Below, in pieces: positions 46,593 to 55,630 of a stretch of DNA of 64,000 nt. The stretch is from Streptomyces massasporeus. Lineage in GTDB: Bacteria > Actinomycetota > Actinomycetes > Streptomycetales > Streptomycetaceae. A program made the position numbers and the translations under genes. The DNA is taken from positions 992,001 through 1,056,000 of the forward strand of contig NZ_BMSE01000001.1 of the NCBI RefSeq assembly GCF_014648995.1, read 5' to 3'. A model generated the notes under the pieces. The model had not been told where the DNA came from, did no database searches, and saw only the letters and a program-made list of their open reading frames with translations. The first letter of the stretch is position 1, and the number at the start of each line of letters is the position of its first letter.

Positions 46593-47171
46593 ATGGACGA
46601 TCCAGCGGAGGTTCCCGACCGGCGGCGGCCGGAGCGCCGCCGGCGTGCGGCGGTCACGGCCCTCGTACGCGCCGCGCTGATCGCGGCCGGACTCGTCACG
46701 GTCTACTACGTGCTGCCCCTGGACGGGCGGGGCACGAGCGGCGATTCGGTGCTGCTGGCCTGTGGTCTGCTGCTGGTGGTCGTGGTCTTCTGGTGGGAGG
46801 TGCGGGCCATCGTGACCTCGCCCTACCCCCGGCTGAAGGCCGTCGAGGCCCTGGCCACGACGCTGGCGCTGTTCCTGCTGCTCTTCGCGGGCGCCTACTT
46901 CCTGCTGGAGCACACGAACCCGGGCTCGTTCAGCGAGCCGTTGACCAAGACGGACTCCCTGTACTTCACGCTCACCACGTTCACCACCGTCGGCTACGGC
47001 GACATCACGGCCCGCTCCCAGACCGGGCGGGTGCTGACGATGATTCAGATGGCGGGCGGGCTGCTGCTGGTGGGCGTGGCGGCACGGATCCTCGCCGGCG
47101 CGGTGCAGGCGGCGCTGCGCCGGCAGGGCCGGGAGCCCTCGGACGACTTCCCCTCGCGGCCGGAGCGCTGA
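46593..47171 (+). CDS. potassium channel family protein
   Basis: 192 residues. The pore helix and selectivity filter are clear: 'YFTLTTFTTVGYGDITARS'. Two extra N-terminal TM segments precede the two-TM pore module ('ALATTLALFLLLFAGAYFLL' and 'IQMAGGLLLVGVAARILAG'). No RCK or cyclic-nucleotide domain follows; the C-terminal 25 residues are charged. An ungated or voltage-insensitive K+ channel is likely. It ends 3 bp before the DUF2252 gene, so the two are co-transcribed. Confidence 0.93.
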   Translation: MDDPAEVPDRRRPERRRRAAVTALVRAALIAAGLVTVYYVLPLDGRGTSGDSVLLACGLLLVVVVFWWEVRAIVTSPYPRLKAVEALATTLALFLLLFAGAYFLLEHTNPGSFSEPLTKTDSLYFTLTTFTTVGYGDITARSQTGRVLTMIQMAGGLLLVGVAARILAGAVQAALRRQGREPSDDFPSRPER

Positions 47172-47174
47172 ACC

Positions 47175-48584
47175 ATGACCGTACCGAGTCCCTTCACCAC
47201 CTTCATGTCACCGGCCGAGCGGGCCGCCGCGGGCCGGAACGCCCGGCGACGGGTGCCGCGTTCCTCCCACGCCGGGTTCGAGGCCGGGCCCGACCGGTTC
47301 GACCCCGTCGAGGTGGTGGAGCGCCAGTCCGCCACCCGCGTACCGGAGTTGGTGCCGATCCGCTACGGCCGCATGCTGGAGTCCCCGTTCCGCTTCTACC
47401 GCGGTGCGGCGGCGATCATGGCGGCGGATCTCGGGGCCACCACCGACACCGGGCTGCGGGTGCAGCTGTGCGGGGACGCCCATCTGCTGAACTTCCGGCT
47501 GCTGGCTTCGCCGGAGCGCCATCTGGTCTTCGACATCAACGACTTCGACGAGACGCTGGCCGGGCCGTTCGAGTGGGACGTCAAACGGCTCGCGGCCAGC
47601 TTCGCCATCGCGGGCCGCGCCAACGACTTCTCGGTGGCGGAGCAGAACAGCGCGGTGGAGACGTGCGTCAAGGCCTACCGGCGGCGGATGCGGGACTTCG
47701 CCGGGATGCGCACCCTGGACATCTGGTACGCCCAGGATGACACCGACCACTTGCGGGAGCTGATGGCCGCGTCGATGTCCAAGGAGGCCCGGCGCCGCAC
47801 CACGAAGGCCACGGCGAAGGCCCGGACCCGCACCCACATGCAGGCTTACGAGAAGCTCACCCGGGACACGGCCGTGGGGCGGCGGATCACACCGGACCCG
47901 CCGCTGATCACCCCGCTGCGGGACCTGCTGGAGGACGACTCCGCGCACTTCCGGGAGAAGGAGCTGCGGGCCGTTCTGGAGGGCTACGCCAGGACTCTGT
48001 CGTCCGAGCGGCGGCACCTGCTGCGCCGCTACCGCCCGGTGGACATCGCCCGCAAGGTGGTGGGGGTCGGCAGTGTCGGCACCCGCTGCTGGATCGTGCT
48101 GCTGCTCGGCCGGGACGACGACGATCCGCTGCTGCTCCAGGCCAAGGAGGCGCAGGAGTCGGTCCTCGCCGCCCATTGCGGCGGCGACCGCTACGACAAC
48201 CAGGGCCGGCGCGTGGTGGCGGGGCAGCGTCTGATCCAGACGACCAGCGACATCCTGCTGGGCTGGACACACACGGTGGGCCTCGACGGGCACGAGCGGG
48301 ACTTCTACGTACGGCAGCTGCGGGACTGGAAGGGCATCGCCCGGCCGGAGACCATGGACCCCGGTCTGCTCCGCCTGTTCGCGCGGCTGTGCGGGGCGAG
48401 TCTGGCGCGGGCCCACGCCCGTTCCGGCGATCCGATCGCCATCGCGGCCTATCTGGGCGGCGGCGACCGCTTCGACCGGGCGCTCACCGTGTTCGCCCAG
48501 GCGTACGCCGACCAGAACGAGCGGGATTTCGAGGCACTGGGCGCGGCGGCCCGCTCGGGCCGGATCCACCCGGCGACGGAGTGA
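47175..48584 (+). CDS. DUF2252 family protein
   Basis: 469 residues. The family core is evident: 'MLESPFRFYRGAAAIMAADL', 'QLCGDAHLLNFRLLASPERH', 'VFDINDFDETLAGPFEWDVK' and 'RLAASFAIAGRA'. DUF2252 has the spacing of an aminoglycoside-phosphotransferase/kinase-like fold (GDAHxxN and D-x-ND-x-D resemble catalytic loop and metal motifs), but no activity is established. Operon partner of the K+ channel gene upstream. Confidence 0.92.
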   Translation: MTVPSPFTTFMSPAERAAAGRNARRRVPRSSHAGFEAGPDRFDPVEVVERQSATRVPELVPIRYGRMLESPFRFYRGAAAIMAADLGATTDTGLRVQLCGDAHLLNFRLLASPERHLVFDINDFDETLAGPFEWDVKRLAASFAIAGRANDFSVAEQNSAVETCVKAYRRRMRDFAGMRTLDIWYAQDDTDHLRELMAASMSKEARRRTTKATAKARTRTHMQAYEKLTRDTAVGRRITPDPPLITPLRDLLEDDSAHFREKELRAVLEGYARTLSSERRHLLRRYRPVDIARKVVGVGSVGTRCWIVLLLGRDDDDPLLLQAKEAQESVLAAHCGGDRYDNQGRRVVAGQRLIQTTSDILLGWTHTVGLDGHERDFYVRQLRDWKGIARPETMDPGLLRLFARLCGASLARAHARSGDPIAIAAYLGGGDRFDRALTVFAQAYADQNERDFEALGAAARSGRIHPATE

Positions 48585-48607
48585 CCGCCCGAATCCTCGG
48601 GACCGGC

Positions 48608-48766
48608 GAGGCGGGTCGGCGTCCACCGCCGATCCACACGAGGCGGGTCGGCATCCCCCCGATCCACACGAGGCGGGTCGGCACCCCCCCGATCCACACG
48701 AGGCCGGCCGGCATCCCCGCCGATCCACACGAGGCCGGCCGGCATCCGCCGCCGGTCCACGCGGGG
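48608..48766. repeat. 30-32-bp minisatellite, about five units
   Basis: Units start GATCCACACGAGGC(G/C)GG at 48631, 48661, 48691 and 48722, with a partial unit before the first and a diverged one at 48754. Spacings are 30, 30, 31 and 32, so the array is not codon-periodic. It lies in the 406-bp gap (48585-48990) after the DUF2252 stop. The rest of that gap shows no gene. Expansion by slippage is the simplest explanation. Confidence 0.9.
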
Positions 48767-48990
48767 CGCCTCCGCCGGGGAGCCGTCACCCCCGCGTCCG
48801 TCCACCACGAGTGGCGCTCGCTCCGCTCCGGGTCTCCGCGCTCATTCAGCCGCGCACGCCCGGCCCAGGGCCGTAACCACCCGCGGCGGGCGATGCGTGC
48901 CGGGCGCGAGGGAGGTTCGCTGGGGTCCACGCACATCACCTACGGAGCCGCGCGGCCCGGCCGGGGCGGCTCGGAACAGGGGTATCGGCC

Positions 48991-49824
48991 ATGTGCCGCT
49001 GGCTCGCCTACTCGGGCACTCCCGTGATCCTCGACGACGTCCTCTACCGCCCGGAGCACTCGCTGATCGACCAGAGCCTGCACGCGCGGATGGGGGTCGA
49101 GACCACCAACGGCGACGGCTTCGGCGTCGGCTGGTACGCGTGGCACCTGCGCACCCCCGCCGTCATCCGCGACACCGGCCCGGCCTGGAGCAACCGCAAC
49201 CTGCGGGAGATCGCCGACCACGTCCGCTCGCCGCTGTTCTTCGCGCATGTGCGCGCCTCGACCGGCTCGGCCGTGCAGCAGACGAACTGCCATCCGTTCC
49301 GCCACGGGCGGTGGATGTGGATGCACAACGGGGCGATCGACGGGTTCCGCGAGCTGCGCCGGGATCTCATGCTGGCCGTGGACCCGGGGCTGTTCCCGTC
49401 GATGGAGGGCACGACGGACTCGGAGGTGATGTTCCACGTGGCGCTCACCTTCGGGCTGGACGGCGATCCGCCGGGTGCGGTGGCGCGGATGACGGGGCTC
49501 ATCGAGCGCCTGGGCCACGAGCACGGGGTGCCGCAGCCGCTGCAGATGACGGTCGCGGTGACCGACGGGGAGCGGGTGTGGTTCTTCCGCTACTCCAGCG
49601 CGGGGAAGTCGCGGTCGCTCTACTACAGCAGCCGGGTGGAGGACGTGCGAGCGCTCCACCCCGACCTGGGGTTCCTGAACCATGTCTCCGACGAGACGCG
49701 GCTGGTCGTGTCGGAGCCGCTGGGCGATCTCCCCGGTGTGTGGAACGCCGTCCCGGAGAGCACCTACGGAGTCGTCCAGCCCGGCCGGGACCTGCTGCGG
49801 CACTTCGAGCCGGAGCCCGTGTGA
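48991..49824 (+). CDS. class II glutamine amidotransferase (YafJ/EgtC-like)
   Basis: 277 residues. The start MCRWLAYSGTPVILDDV places the N-terminal nucleophile Cys2 as in Ntn amidotransferases. 'NGDGFGVGWYAW', 'FFAHVRASTGSAVQQTNCHP' and 'WMWMHNGAIDGF' are the conserved glutamine-binding blocks. EgtC of ergothioneine synthesis belongs to this group, but no egtB or egtD gene is near, so YafJ-like is the safer name. It appears to be a single-gene unit. Confidence 0.92.
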   Translation: MCRWLAYSGTPVILDDVLYRPEHSLIDQSLHARMGVETTNGDGFGVGWYAWHLRTPAVIRDTGPAWSNRNLREIADHVRSPLFFAHVRASTGSAVQQTNCHPFRHGRWMWMHNGAIDGFRELRRDLMLAVDPGLFPSMEGTTDSEVMFHVALTFGLDGDPPGAVARMTGLIERLGHEHGVPQPLQMTVAVTDGERVWFFRYSSAGKSRSLYYSSRVEDVRALHPDLGFLNHVSDETRLVVSEPLGDLPGVWNAVPESTYGVVQPGRDLLRHFEPEPV

Positions 49825-49842
49825 GCCCCGTCGTGCCGTGGC

Positions 49843-50349
49843 TCAGCGCAGCTGCGCGGCGAACGCCTCGTAGGCCCGTTCGTCGAAGAGGACGAACCTG
49901 ACCTCCTCGACCGTCGTGTCCGCCGCGACGGTCTCGACGGCGATGCGGGCTCCGTCGTCCATCGGCCAGCCGTAGACGCCGGTGGAGATCGCGGGGAACG
50001 CGACCGTACGGGCGCCGAGTTCGCCGGCGACGCGGAGCGACTCGCGGTAGCAGGACGCGAGGAGGCCGGAGCGGTCCTCGGTAGCGCTGAACACCGGGCC
50101 GACGGTGTGGACGACCCAGCGGGCGTCCAGCTCGCCGGCGGTGGTGGCGACCGCCTGTCCGGTGGGCAGGCCCTTGCCGAGGTGCGCGGCGCGGAGCCGG
50201 CGGCAGTCCTCCAGGATCGCGGGTCCGCCGCGGCGGTGGATCGCCCCGTCGACCCCTCCCCCGCCCAGCAGTGAGGAGTTGGCCGCGTTGACGATCGCGT
50301 CGACGCTCTCGCGGGTGAGGTCGCCCCGGACCAGTTCGATGGCGGTCAT
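49843..50349 (-). CDS. macro-domain protein, probable O-acetyl-ADP-ribose deacetylase
   Basis: 168 residues from the ATG at 50349, overlapping the upstream flavoprotein stop by 4 bases. Macro-domain blocks: '[20 protein letters not shown]', '[19 protein letters not shown]' (ADP-ribose binding Asn and Asp), 'VVHTVGPVF' and '[20 protein letters not shown]'. MacroD-type proteins hydrolyse O-acetyl-ADP-ribose and mono-ADP-ribosyl esters. A Sir2 enzyme that makes O-acetyl-ADP-ribose is encoded 14 kb away. Coupling to a flavin oxidoreductase is unusual. Confidence 0.93.
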   Translation of the reverse strand: MTAIELVRGDLTRESVDAIVNAANSSLLGGGGVDGAIHRRGGPAILEDCRRLRAAHLGKGLPTGQAVATTAGELDARWVVHTVGPVFSATEDRSGLLASCYRESLRVAGELGARTVAFPAISTGVYGWPMDDGARIAVETVAADTTVEEVRFVLFDERAYEAFAAQLR

Positions 50350-51755
50350 GTCTGCCTCAGCCGCTTCCAGACGGCCTTCGCCGCGTTGTGCCCGGACATG
50401 CCGTGCACTCCGGGGCCCGGCGGGGTCGCCGACGAGCAGATGAAGACGGCCGGGTGCGGGGTGTTGTAGGGGAACAGGGTGGCCCTGGGGCGCAGCAGCA
50501 GCTGGAGGCCGGAGGCGGCGCCGGAGGCGATGTCCCCGCCGACGTAGTTGGCGTTGCGGGCGGCGAGTTCGGGCGGGCCCGCCGTGGCGCGGGCCAGGAC
50601 GCGGTCGCGGAACCCCGGGGCGAAGCGCTCCAGTTGGCGCTCGATGGTGTCGGTGAGGTCGCCGGTCCAGCCGTGCGGGACGTGCCCGTAGGCCCAGAAG
50701 ACGTGCTTGCCCGCCGGGGCCCGGGTGGGGTCGACGACGCTCGGCTGGACCGTGATCAGGAACGGCTTGTCGGGGGCCCGGCCCTCCCGGGAGGCCGCGC
50801 GCAGAGCGGCGCCGATCTCCGCGCTGCTCGCGCCGACCTGCACCGTGCCGGCGGCGCGGGCCTCCTTCGCGGTCCAGGGCACGGGGCCGTCCAGCGCGTA
50901 GTCGACCTTGAAGACGCCCGGCCCGTAGCGGTAGCCGGCGTAGTGGTTGCCGAAGCCGGCGATGCGGGCCAGGGCGGTGGGCGAGGTGTCGAAGACGTAC
51001 GCCCGGGCCGGCGGCAGATCGTCGAGGCGCTTGACCTCGTAGTCGGTGTGGACGCTGCCGCCGAGGTCCTTCAGGTAGGCGGCGAGGGCGTCGGAGAGGG
51101 ACTGGGAGCCGCCGCGGGCGACGGGCCAGCCGCGGGCGTGCGCCGCGAGGGCGAAGACCAGGCCGATCGCGCCGGTGGCGAAGCCGCCGAGGGGTGCCAT
51201 GACATGGGCCACGAGCCCGGAGAACAAGGCCTTGGCCGGTTCGTCGCGGAAGCGGCGCATCAGCAGCGTCGACGGGGGCAGCCCGGCCAGGCCGAAGCGG
51301 GCGAGGGTCACCGGGTCGCGGGGCAGCGCGGTCATCGGCAGGGACATGAAGTCCCGGGCGAGGGTGTCCCACTTGGGCAGGAAGGGCTCGATGAGCCTGC
51401 GGTACGCGCCGGCGTCGCGCGGGCCGAAGGAGGCGGCCGTCTCGCCGACCGTCCGGGCCAGGACGGCCGCCGTGCCGTCCGGGAAGGGATGCGCCATGGG
51501 CAGCTCGGCGTGCAGCCACTCCAGGCCGTACCGCTCGAGCGGCAGGGCGCGGAACGCCGGTGAGTTGATGGCGAGCGGGTGGGCCGCGGCGCACGGATCG
51601 TGCCGGAAGCCGGGGAGGGTGAGCTCCTCGGTGCGGGCACCACCGCCCACGGTGCCCCGGGCCTCGAAGACGGCGACGGAGAAGCCGCGGCGGGCCAGCT
51701 CCACGGCCGCGGTCAGTCCGTTCGGCCCCGCACCCACTACGACGGCATCGAGCAT
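50346..51755 (-). CDS. phytoene desaturase-like FAD oxidoreductase
   Basis: 469 residues from the ATG at 51755; a GTG three codons earlier (51764) is possible. The FAD dinucleotide motif is '[20 protein letters not shown]', then '[18 protein letters not shown]'. The C-terminal motif '[20 protein letters not shown]' with '[10 protein letters not shown]' is the NAD(P)/FAD-dependent carotenoid desaturase/amine-oxidase type. No carotenoid genes are nearby, so this belongs to the widespread uncharacterised CrtI-like group. Translationally coupled to the macro-domain gene. Confidence 0.9.
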   Translation of the reverse strand: MLDAVVVGAGPNGLTAAVELARRGFSVAVFEARGTVGGGARTEELTLPGFRHDPCAAAHPLAINSPAFRALPLERYGLEWLHAELPMAHPFPDGTAAVLARTVGETAASFGPRDAGAYRRLIEPFLPKWDTLARDFMSLPMTALPRDPVTLARFGLAGLPPSTLLMRRFRDEPAKALFSGLVAHVMAPLGGFATGAIGLVFALAAHARGWPVARGGSQSLSDALAAYLKDLGGSVHTDYEVKRLDDLPPARAYVFDTSPTALARIAGFGNHYAGYRYGPGVFKVDYALDGPVPWTAKEARAAGTVQVGASSAEIGAALRAASREGRAPDKPFLITVQPSVVDPTRAPAGKHVFWAYGHVPHGWTGDLTDTIERQLERFAPGFRDRVLARATAGPPELAARNANYVGGDIASGAASGLQLLLRPRATLFPYNTPHPAVFICSSATPPGPGVHGMSGHNAAKAVWKRLRQT

Positions 51756-51934
51756 CGACGGCACCTTCGGACCCCTTCGTCAGCCGACGGCCACTGAGGA
51801 TCAGGATATGCCCGGAGACTGACAGTCACCGGCCGCCGGTGATTTCCGGTGCGGAAGACCGCTTTGCGGCGGCTGGAATCCGCCCGCGCACACGTTGGGT
51901 GATCAACTGTGTGCGCCACGCAATGGCCTCGGGT

Positions 51935-52780
51935 CTATGCCTCGCCCGACAGCAGGCCCACCACCCGGCGGGCCGTGGCCGCGTCGCGGGCGGCGGTGAA
52001 GGGCAGGGTGTTGCCGCCCGCGATACGGAACGGCTCCCCCGCGAGTGTCAGGTGGGCGCCGCCGGCCTCCTCGACCAGGAGCAGCCCGGCCGCGTGGTCC
52101 CAGGCGGCCTCCCAGGAGAACGCGACGGCGTCCAACTCGCCCCGGGCGATGGCCAGGTACTCCAGACCGGCCGAGCCGCACGGGCGCGGTGCCACCCCGT
52201 CGGCGCGCAGGCCGAGCAGGGCGTGCTTCTCCTCGTCCGTCGTGTAGTCGGGGTGGGAGGTGGCCACGCGCAGGTCCCGGCCGGGCTCCGGCACCCCGGC
52301 GAACAGCCGCTCCCCGTCGAGGTGAGCGCCCTTGCCCCGCTGGGCGGTGGCGAGCCGGTCGCGGGCGGGCGCGTACGTCCAGGACGCGAGCAGGGTGCCG
52401 CGGTGGGCCAGCGCGACCAGGGTGCAGAACCCGGCCTCGCCGCGCACGAACTGGCGCGTCCCGTCGACCGGGTCGACGATCCAGACCGGGGCGTCCGCGC
52501 GTATCGCCGCGTACGACGCGGGGTTGGCGTGGACCGCCTCCTCGCCGACCACGACCGAACCGGGCAGCAGGGCGGCCAGGGCCTCGGTCAGGTACAGCTC
52601 GGCCTTGCGGTCGGCGTCGGTCACCAGGTCGTGCGGGCCGCTCTTCTGGTCGACCTCGTGCGCTGCGAGCTGGCGCCAGCGCGGCATGATCTCGGTGGCG
52701 GCGGCCTTGCGGATCGTCTCTTCGACGTCGGAGGCGTGCTCTGCGAGAAACTCTTCGATGGTTTCGTTGATGTCGATCAC
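51935..52780 (-). CDS. inositol monophosphatase family phosphatase
   Basis: 281 residues from the GTG at 52780. Mg-binding motifs: 'VVGEEAVHANP' (Glu), 'VWIVDPVDGTRQF' (DPxDGT) and 'WEAAWDHAAGLLLVEEAGG' (WDxAAG). 'GPHDLVTDADRKAE' is the N-terminal metal loop. Substrates in this family include inositol phosphate, histidinol phosphate, PAP and fructose bisphosphate; none can be chosen. The apparent GGAGGA abuts the GTG with no spacer, too close for normal initiation, and a promoter-like motif ends six bases upstream, suggesting a leaderless mRNA. Confidence 0.9.
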   Translation of the reverse strand: MIDINETIEEFLAEHASDVEETIRKAAATEIMPRWRQLAAHEVDQKSGPHDLVTDADRKAELYLTEALAALLPGSVVVGEEAVHANPASYAAIRADAPVWIVDPVDGTRQFVRGEAGFCTLVALAHRGTLLASWTYAPARDRLATAQRGKGAHLDGERLFAGVPEPGRDLRVATSHPDYTTDEEKHALLGLRADGVAPRPCGSAGLEYLAIARGELDAVAFSWEAAWDHAAGLLLVEEAGGAHLTLAGEPFRIAGGNTLPFTAARDAATARRVVGLLSGEA

Positions 52781-52786
52781 TCCTCC

Positions 52787-52809
52787 ATGACAACACGTGC
52801 CACTGACAA
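52787..52809 (-). promoter_or_regulatory. PafBC-type (RecA-independent DNA damage) promoter candidate
   Basis: Minus strand: TTGTCAGTG (52809-52801), eight bases, then TGTCAT (52792-52787). The mycobacterial RecA-NDp/PafBC consensus is TTGTCRGTG-N8-TAnnnT; the first block is an exact match, the spacing is exact and the -10 has one change. The GTG of the phosphatase gene starts 7 bases after the -10, where transcription should begin. Confidence 0.6.
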
Positions 52810-52865
52810 CGCCCGCCCGCCGGGTGCACTCCGGGTGGCCTCGCGATGAACAGCGGCCCGCCGGA

Positions 52866-54695
52866 TCACCTGCCCACCGCGTACCCCTGCATCCCGCGCG
52901 GATTCGCCGCCGCCGACAGCACGCCCGTCTCCGGGTCCCGGGCGACCGCGCACAGCCGGCCCTCCGACCAGGGGCCGCCCACGGTCACGTCGTGGCCGCG
53001 GCGCCGCAGGTCCGCGACGACGGCCGGGTCGGTGCGGGACTCCACGGTCACGCTGCCCGGGCGCATGCCGCGCGGGTAGAAGGAGCCGGGGAAGCTGTCG
53101 TTGTGCCAGTTCGGGGCGTCGATCGCGCCCTGGAGGTCGGGGCCGCCGCGCACCCGGGCGCGCAGCGCGACCGCGAGGAGGAAGTGCAGCTGCCACTGGT
53201 CCTGCTGGTCCCCGCCGGGGGTGCCGAAGGCCATGACGGGCACGCCGTCGCGCAGGGCGATCGAGGGCGTCAGGGTGGTGCGGGGGCGCCGGCCGGGGGT
53301 GAGGGTGTTGGGCAGGCCTTCCTCCAGCCAGGTCATCTGGAGCCGGGTGCCGAGCGGGAAGCCGAGTTCGGGCACGACCGGGTTGGACTGGAGCCAGCCG
53401 CCGCTGGGCGTGGCCGAGACCATGTTGCCCCAGCGGTCGACGACGTCGAGGTGGCAGGTGTCGCCGCGGGTGGTCCCGTCGGCCAGGATCTCCGGTTCGC
53501 CCGGCACGGGGGACGCCGGACTCTTGGCGACGGTCGGCTCGCCGGCGCCCAGGGCGTCGTAGCCCTCCTGGGCGGCGGCCGCCCCGCGCGCGTGCGCGCA
53601 CAGCCGCGGGATGCGTCCGCCGGGGCTGCCGGGCCGCAGGCCGTTCTCGGCCCACTCGCCGACGAGGGCGCGGCGGGCCGTGTTGTACGCGTCGGACAGC
53701 AGGTCGTCGAGGGGCACGTCGGAGGCGTCGCCGTACCAGGCCTCCCGGTCGGCCATGGCGAGCTTGCAGTTCTCGACGAGGAGGTGGACGTAGTCGGCCG
53801 AGCCGTAACGGGGCAGTTCGGGCGGGAGCAGGGCGAGTTGCTGGAGGAGGACCGGGCCCTGGCTCCAGGGGCCGGGCTTGCACACGGTCCAGCCGTTCCA
53901 GTCGTACGTCGCCGGTGTCTCGTAGGTCGCGGACCAGGTGGCGAGGTCGGCGGCCGTAAGGGTGCCGGTGTGGCGTTCTCCGCTGGTGTCCCTGGTGGGG
54001 CGACCGGCCTGGCGGACGAGGGCGTCGGCGATGAACCCGGTGCGCCAGACCTGCCGGGCGGCCTCGATCCGCGCCTCCCTGCCGCCCGCGCCGGCGGTCT
54101 CGGCGAGCAGGCGCTTCCAGGTGGCGGCGAGTGCGGGGTTGGCGAAGAGCTCGCCGGGGCGCGGTGCCTTGCCACCGGGCAGGTAGACGTCCGCCGACGA
54201 GGTCCACTCCGTCTCGAACAGCTCGCGCACGGTCTCGACGGTCTCGCCGACGCGCTCCACGGGCGCGTGCCCGTGCTCGGCGTATCCGATGGCGTACTTC
54301 AGGACCTCCTCGAGGGACCGTGTGCCGTGGTCGCGCAGCAGCGTCATCCAGGCGTCGAACGCGCCCGGTACGGCGGCGGCGAGCGGCCCGGTGCCAGAGA
54401 CGAGGTCCAGGCCGAGGCCCCGGTAGTGCGCGACGGTCGCGCCGGCCGGTGCGACGCCCTGCCCGCACAGCACCCGCACCTCGCCGCCGGACGGGGCGAG
54501 CAGGATCGGCACCTCACCGGCCGGGCCGTTGAGGTGCGGCTCGACGACGTGCAGCACGAAGGCGCCCGCCACGGCCGCGTCGTAGGCGTTGCCGCCGCTC
54601 TCCAGGACGGCCATCGCCGACTGCGAGGCGAGCCAGTGAGTGGAGGACACCATGCCGAAGGTGCCGCTCAGGGTGGGGCGCGTCGTGAATTGCAT
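52866..54695 (-). CDS. gamma-glutamyltransferase family protein
   Basis: 609 residues (MQFTTRPTLSGTFGMVSSTH). Ntn-hydrolase maturation site 'TTRGDTCHLDVVDRWGNMVS', with the nucleophile Thr of the small subunit in GDT. 'LESGGNAYDAAVAGAFVLHV' and 'MAFGTPGGDQQDQWQLHFLL' are conserved GGT blocks. No signal peptide is visible, so it is a cytoplasmic member, possibly acting on gamma-glutamyl or cephalosporin-like amides rather than glutathione, which streptomycetes lack. It is on the same strand as the phosphatase, 85 bp upstream of it. Confidence 0.92.
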   Translation of the reverse strand: MQFTTRPTLSGTFGMVSSTHWLASQSAMAVLESGGNAYDAAVAGAFVLHVVEPHLNGPAGEVPILLAPSGGEVRVLCGQGVAPAGATVAHYRGLGLDLVSGTGPLAAAVPGAFDAWMTLLRDHGTRSLEEVLKYAIGYAEHGHAPVERVGETVETVRELFETEWTSSADVYLPGGKAPRPGELFANPALAATWKRLLAETAGAGGREARIEAARQVWRTGFIADALVRQAGRPTRDTSGERHTGTLTAADLATWSATYETPATYDWNGWTVCKPGPWSQGPVLLQQLALLPPELPRYGSADYVHLLVENCKLAMADREAWYGDASDVPLDDLLSDAYNTARRALVGEWAENGLRPGSPGGRIPRLCAHARGAAAAQEGYDALGAGEPTVAKSPASPVPGEPEILADGTTRGDTCHLDVVDRWGNMVSATPSGGWLQSNPVVPELGFPLGTRLQMTWLEEGLPNTLTPGRRPRTTLTPSIALRDGVPVMAFGTPGGDQQDQWQLHFLLAVALRARVRGGPDLQGAIDAPNWHNDSFPGSFYPRGMRPGSVTVESRTDPAVVADLRRRGHDVTVGGPWSEGRLCAVARDPETGVLSAAANPRGMQGYAVGR

Positions 54696-54982
54696 ACCTG
54701 ACCTCGGTGTTTACGTGTGTCGGTCGGCCCAGAATGGGCCGTGGGGAGAAGCTGGGGAGAATGAGCCGCGAGGTCATCTGCTCCAGTAGACCCATTGCCT
54801 CCTCTTTCCTGGCCAGTCTGTTCCGGCCCGAAACTGTTGCGCTCGCGGAGTCAACGTGCCCAACGGATCAGCGGCAGCCCGTCTCACCTGGCGAAACAGG
54901 TCACCTTGGTGGGCGCCAAAATCTCCTGTTGCACGCTGCCGCTCCGTTACGCGAACACGTCGTTCTCGCCGACTCACGACGC

Positions 54983-55041
54983 CCCAGGATCGCGAACCGG
55001 GTACCGCAGGTGGAGGAGCTGCAAGTTGCCCAGGATCGCGA
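54983..55041. repeat. 13-bp direct repeat, 46-bp period
   Basis: CCCAGGATCGCGA occurs at 54983-54995 and again at 55029-55041 in the gene-free stretch. Origin unknown. Confidence 0.75.
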
Positions 55042-55122
55042 TACCCCGAGGCGCTGACAACGTCCTTCACAGACATCGCCGCTGACCTCGACGCGGCCGG
55101 AATGGACGGTTCACCAGGCAAG

Positions 55123-55266
55123 TCAGTTGTCGGTGACGCGGTTGTCGCGGCCGTATGCCTCGGCCACCCAGACGGCGTCGAGCCCGGCCTTCTCCAGCCG
55201 CACGATCTCCTCGACGGCCTTGCGGGGGTCGTTCTCGGCGTACTCCAGGGTGGTGGCCAGCTCCAT
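55123..55266 (-). pseudogene. truncated LLM-class F420-dependent oxidoreductase (N-terminal fragment)
   Basis: An open frame of 47 codons from the ATG at 55266 (GAGG upstream). MELATTLEYAENDP, 'AVEEIVRLEKAGLDAVWVAE' and AYG match the first beta-alpha unit of bacterial-luciferase-like F420 oxidoreductases, which are normally about 300-350 residues. After AYG the similarity stops and a TGA follows eight codons later; no continuation is found in other frames. The start and ribosome site survive, so the break came from recombination downstream. Confidence 0.75.
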
Positions 55267-55409
55267 GGGCGTTCCTCTCCACGTCCGTTCCCGGGAACAC
55301 CGGCATGCGCACGGCGGAAGCCGGTCCGGTACGGCTAGTCATCGCTCCCCGGCCAGTGTGGTGCGAGCGTGGCAGCCAAAGAAAAAAACTCAAGCACCCG
55401 TGCTTTTTA

Positions 55410-55630
55410 AGCCCTGGATCATCACCGGTATCTGGCGGGGATGTTCCCTACGACCCCGGCCACCGACGCCGCACCGGGTCTCGACCTCCCGCTGGTTCCA
55501 CAACATGCGGGGCGACGAGGCCGCCTGTGCACGCGGCCGCAGCGCCGGGCTTCGTCAACGGTGGACACGCAGGCCGTGAAGACCTCAAGCGACGCCACGA
55601 CGGCCGGTCGAGACACCGACGCCCTGTGAG
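55410..55630 (+). mobile_element. degraded IS5-type (DDE, IS4/IS5 superfamily) transposase relic
   Basis: Similarity hops between frames. 'SRWFHNMRGDEAA' resembles the WFxKWRxDG segment just before the catalytic region. 'VDTQAVKTSSDATTAGRDTD' (55560-55620) corresponds to the D-(S/T)-Q-(S/A)-VK catalytic Asp block of IS5-group transposases. At least two frameshifts and a stop after DTDAL show it is dead. I found no terminal inverted repeats, so this is an internal fragment. Confidence 0.7.

Noticed and set aside
47208..48728. Minus-strand open frame across the minisatellite, with a repeating CRPASCGSGG peptide
   Set aside because: It runs antisense through the whole DUF2252 gene, has no ribosome site, and the repeat spacing changes frame.
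48991..49824. EgtC of ergothioneine biosynthesis
   Set aside because: The fold fits, but egtA, egtB and egtD are absent nearby; the general YafJ-like name is safer.
50346..51755. Carotenoid biosynthesis gene
   Set aside because: CrtI-like, but no phytoene synthase, cyclase or GGPP synthase gene in the window.
55126..55149. Second PafBC-like box (TTGTCGGTG) on the plus strand
   Set aside because: It lies inside the oxidoreductase fragment, has no TAnnnT at the right distance and no gene downstream.
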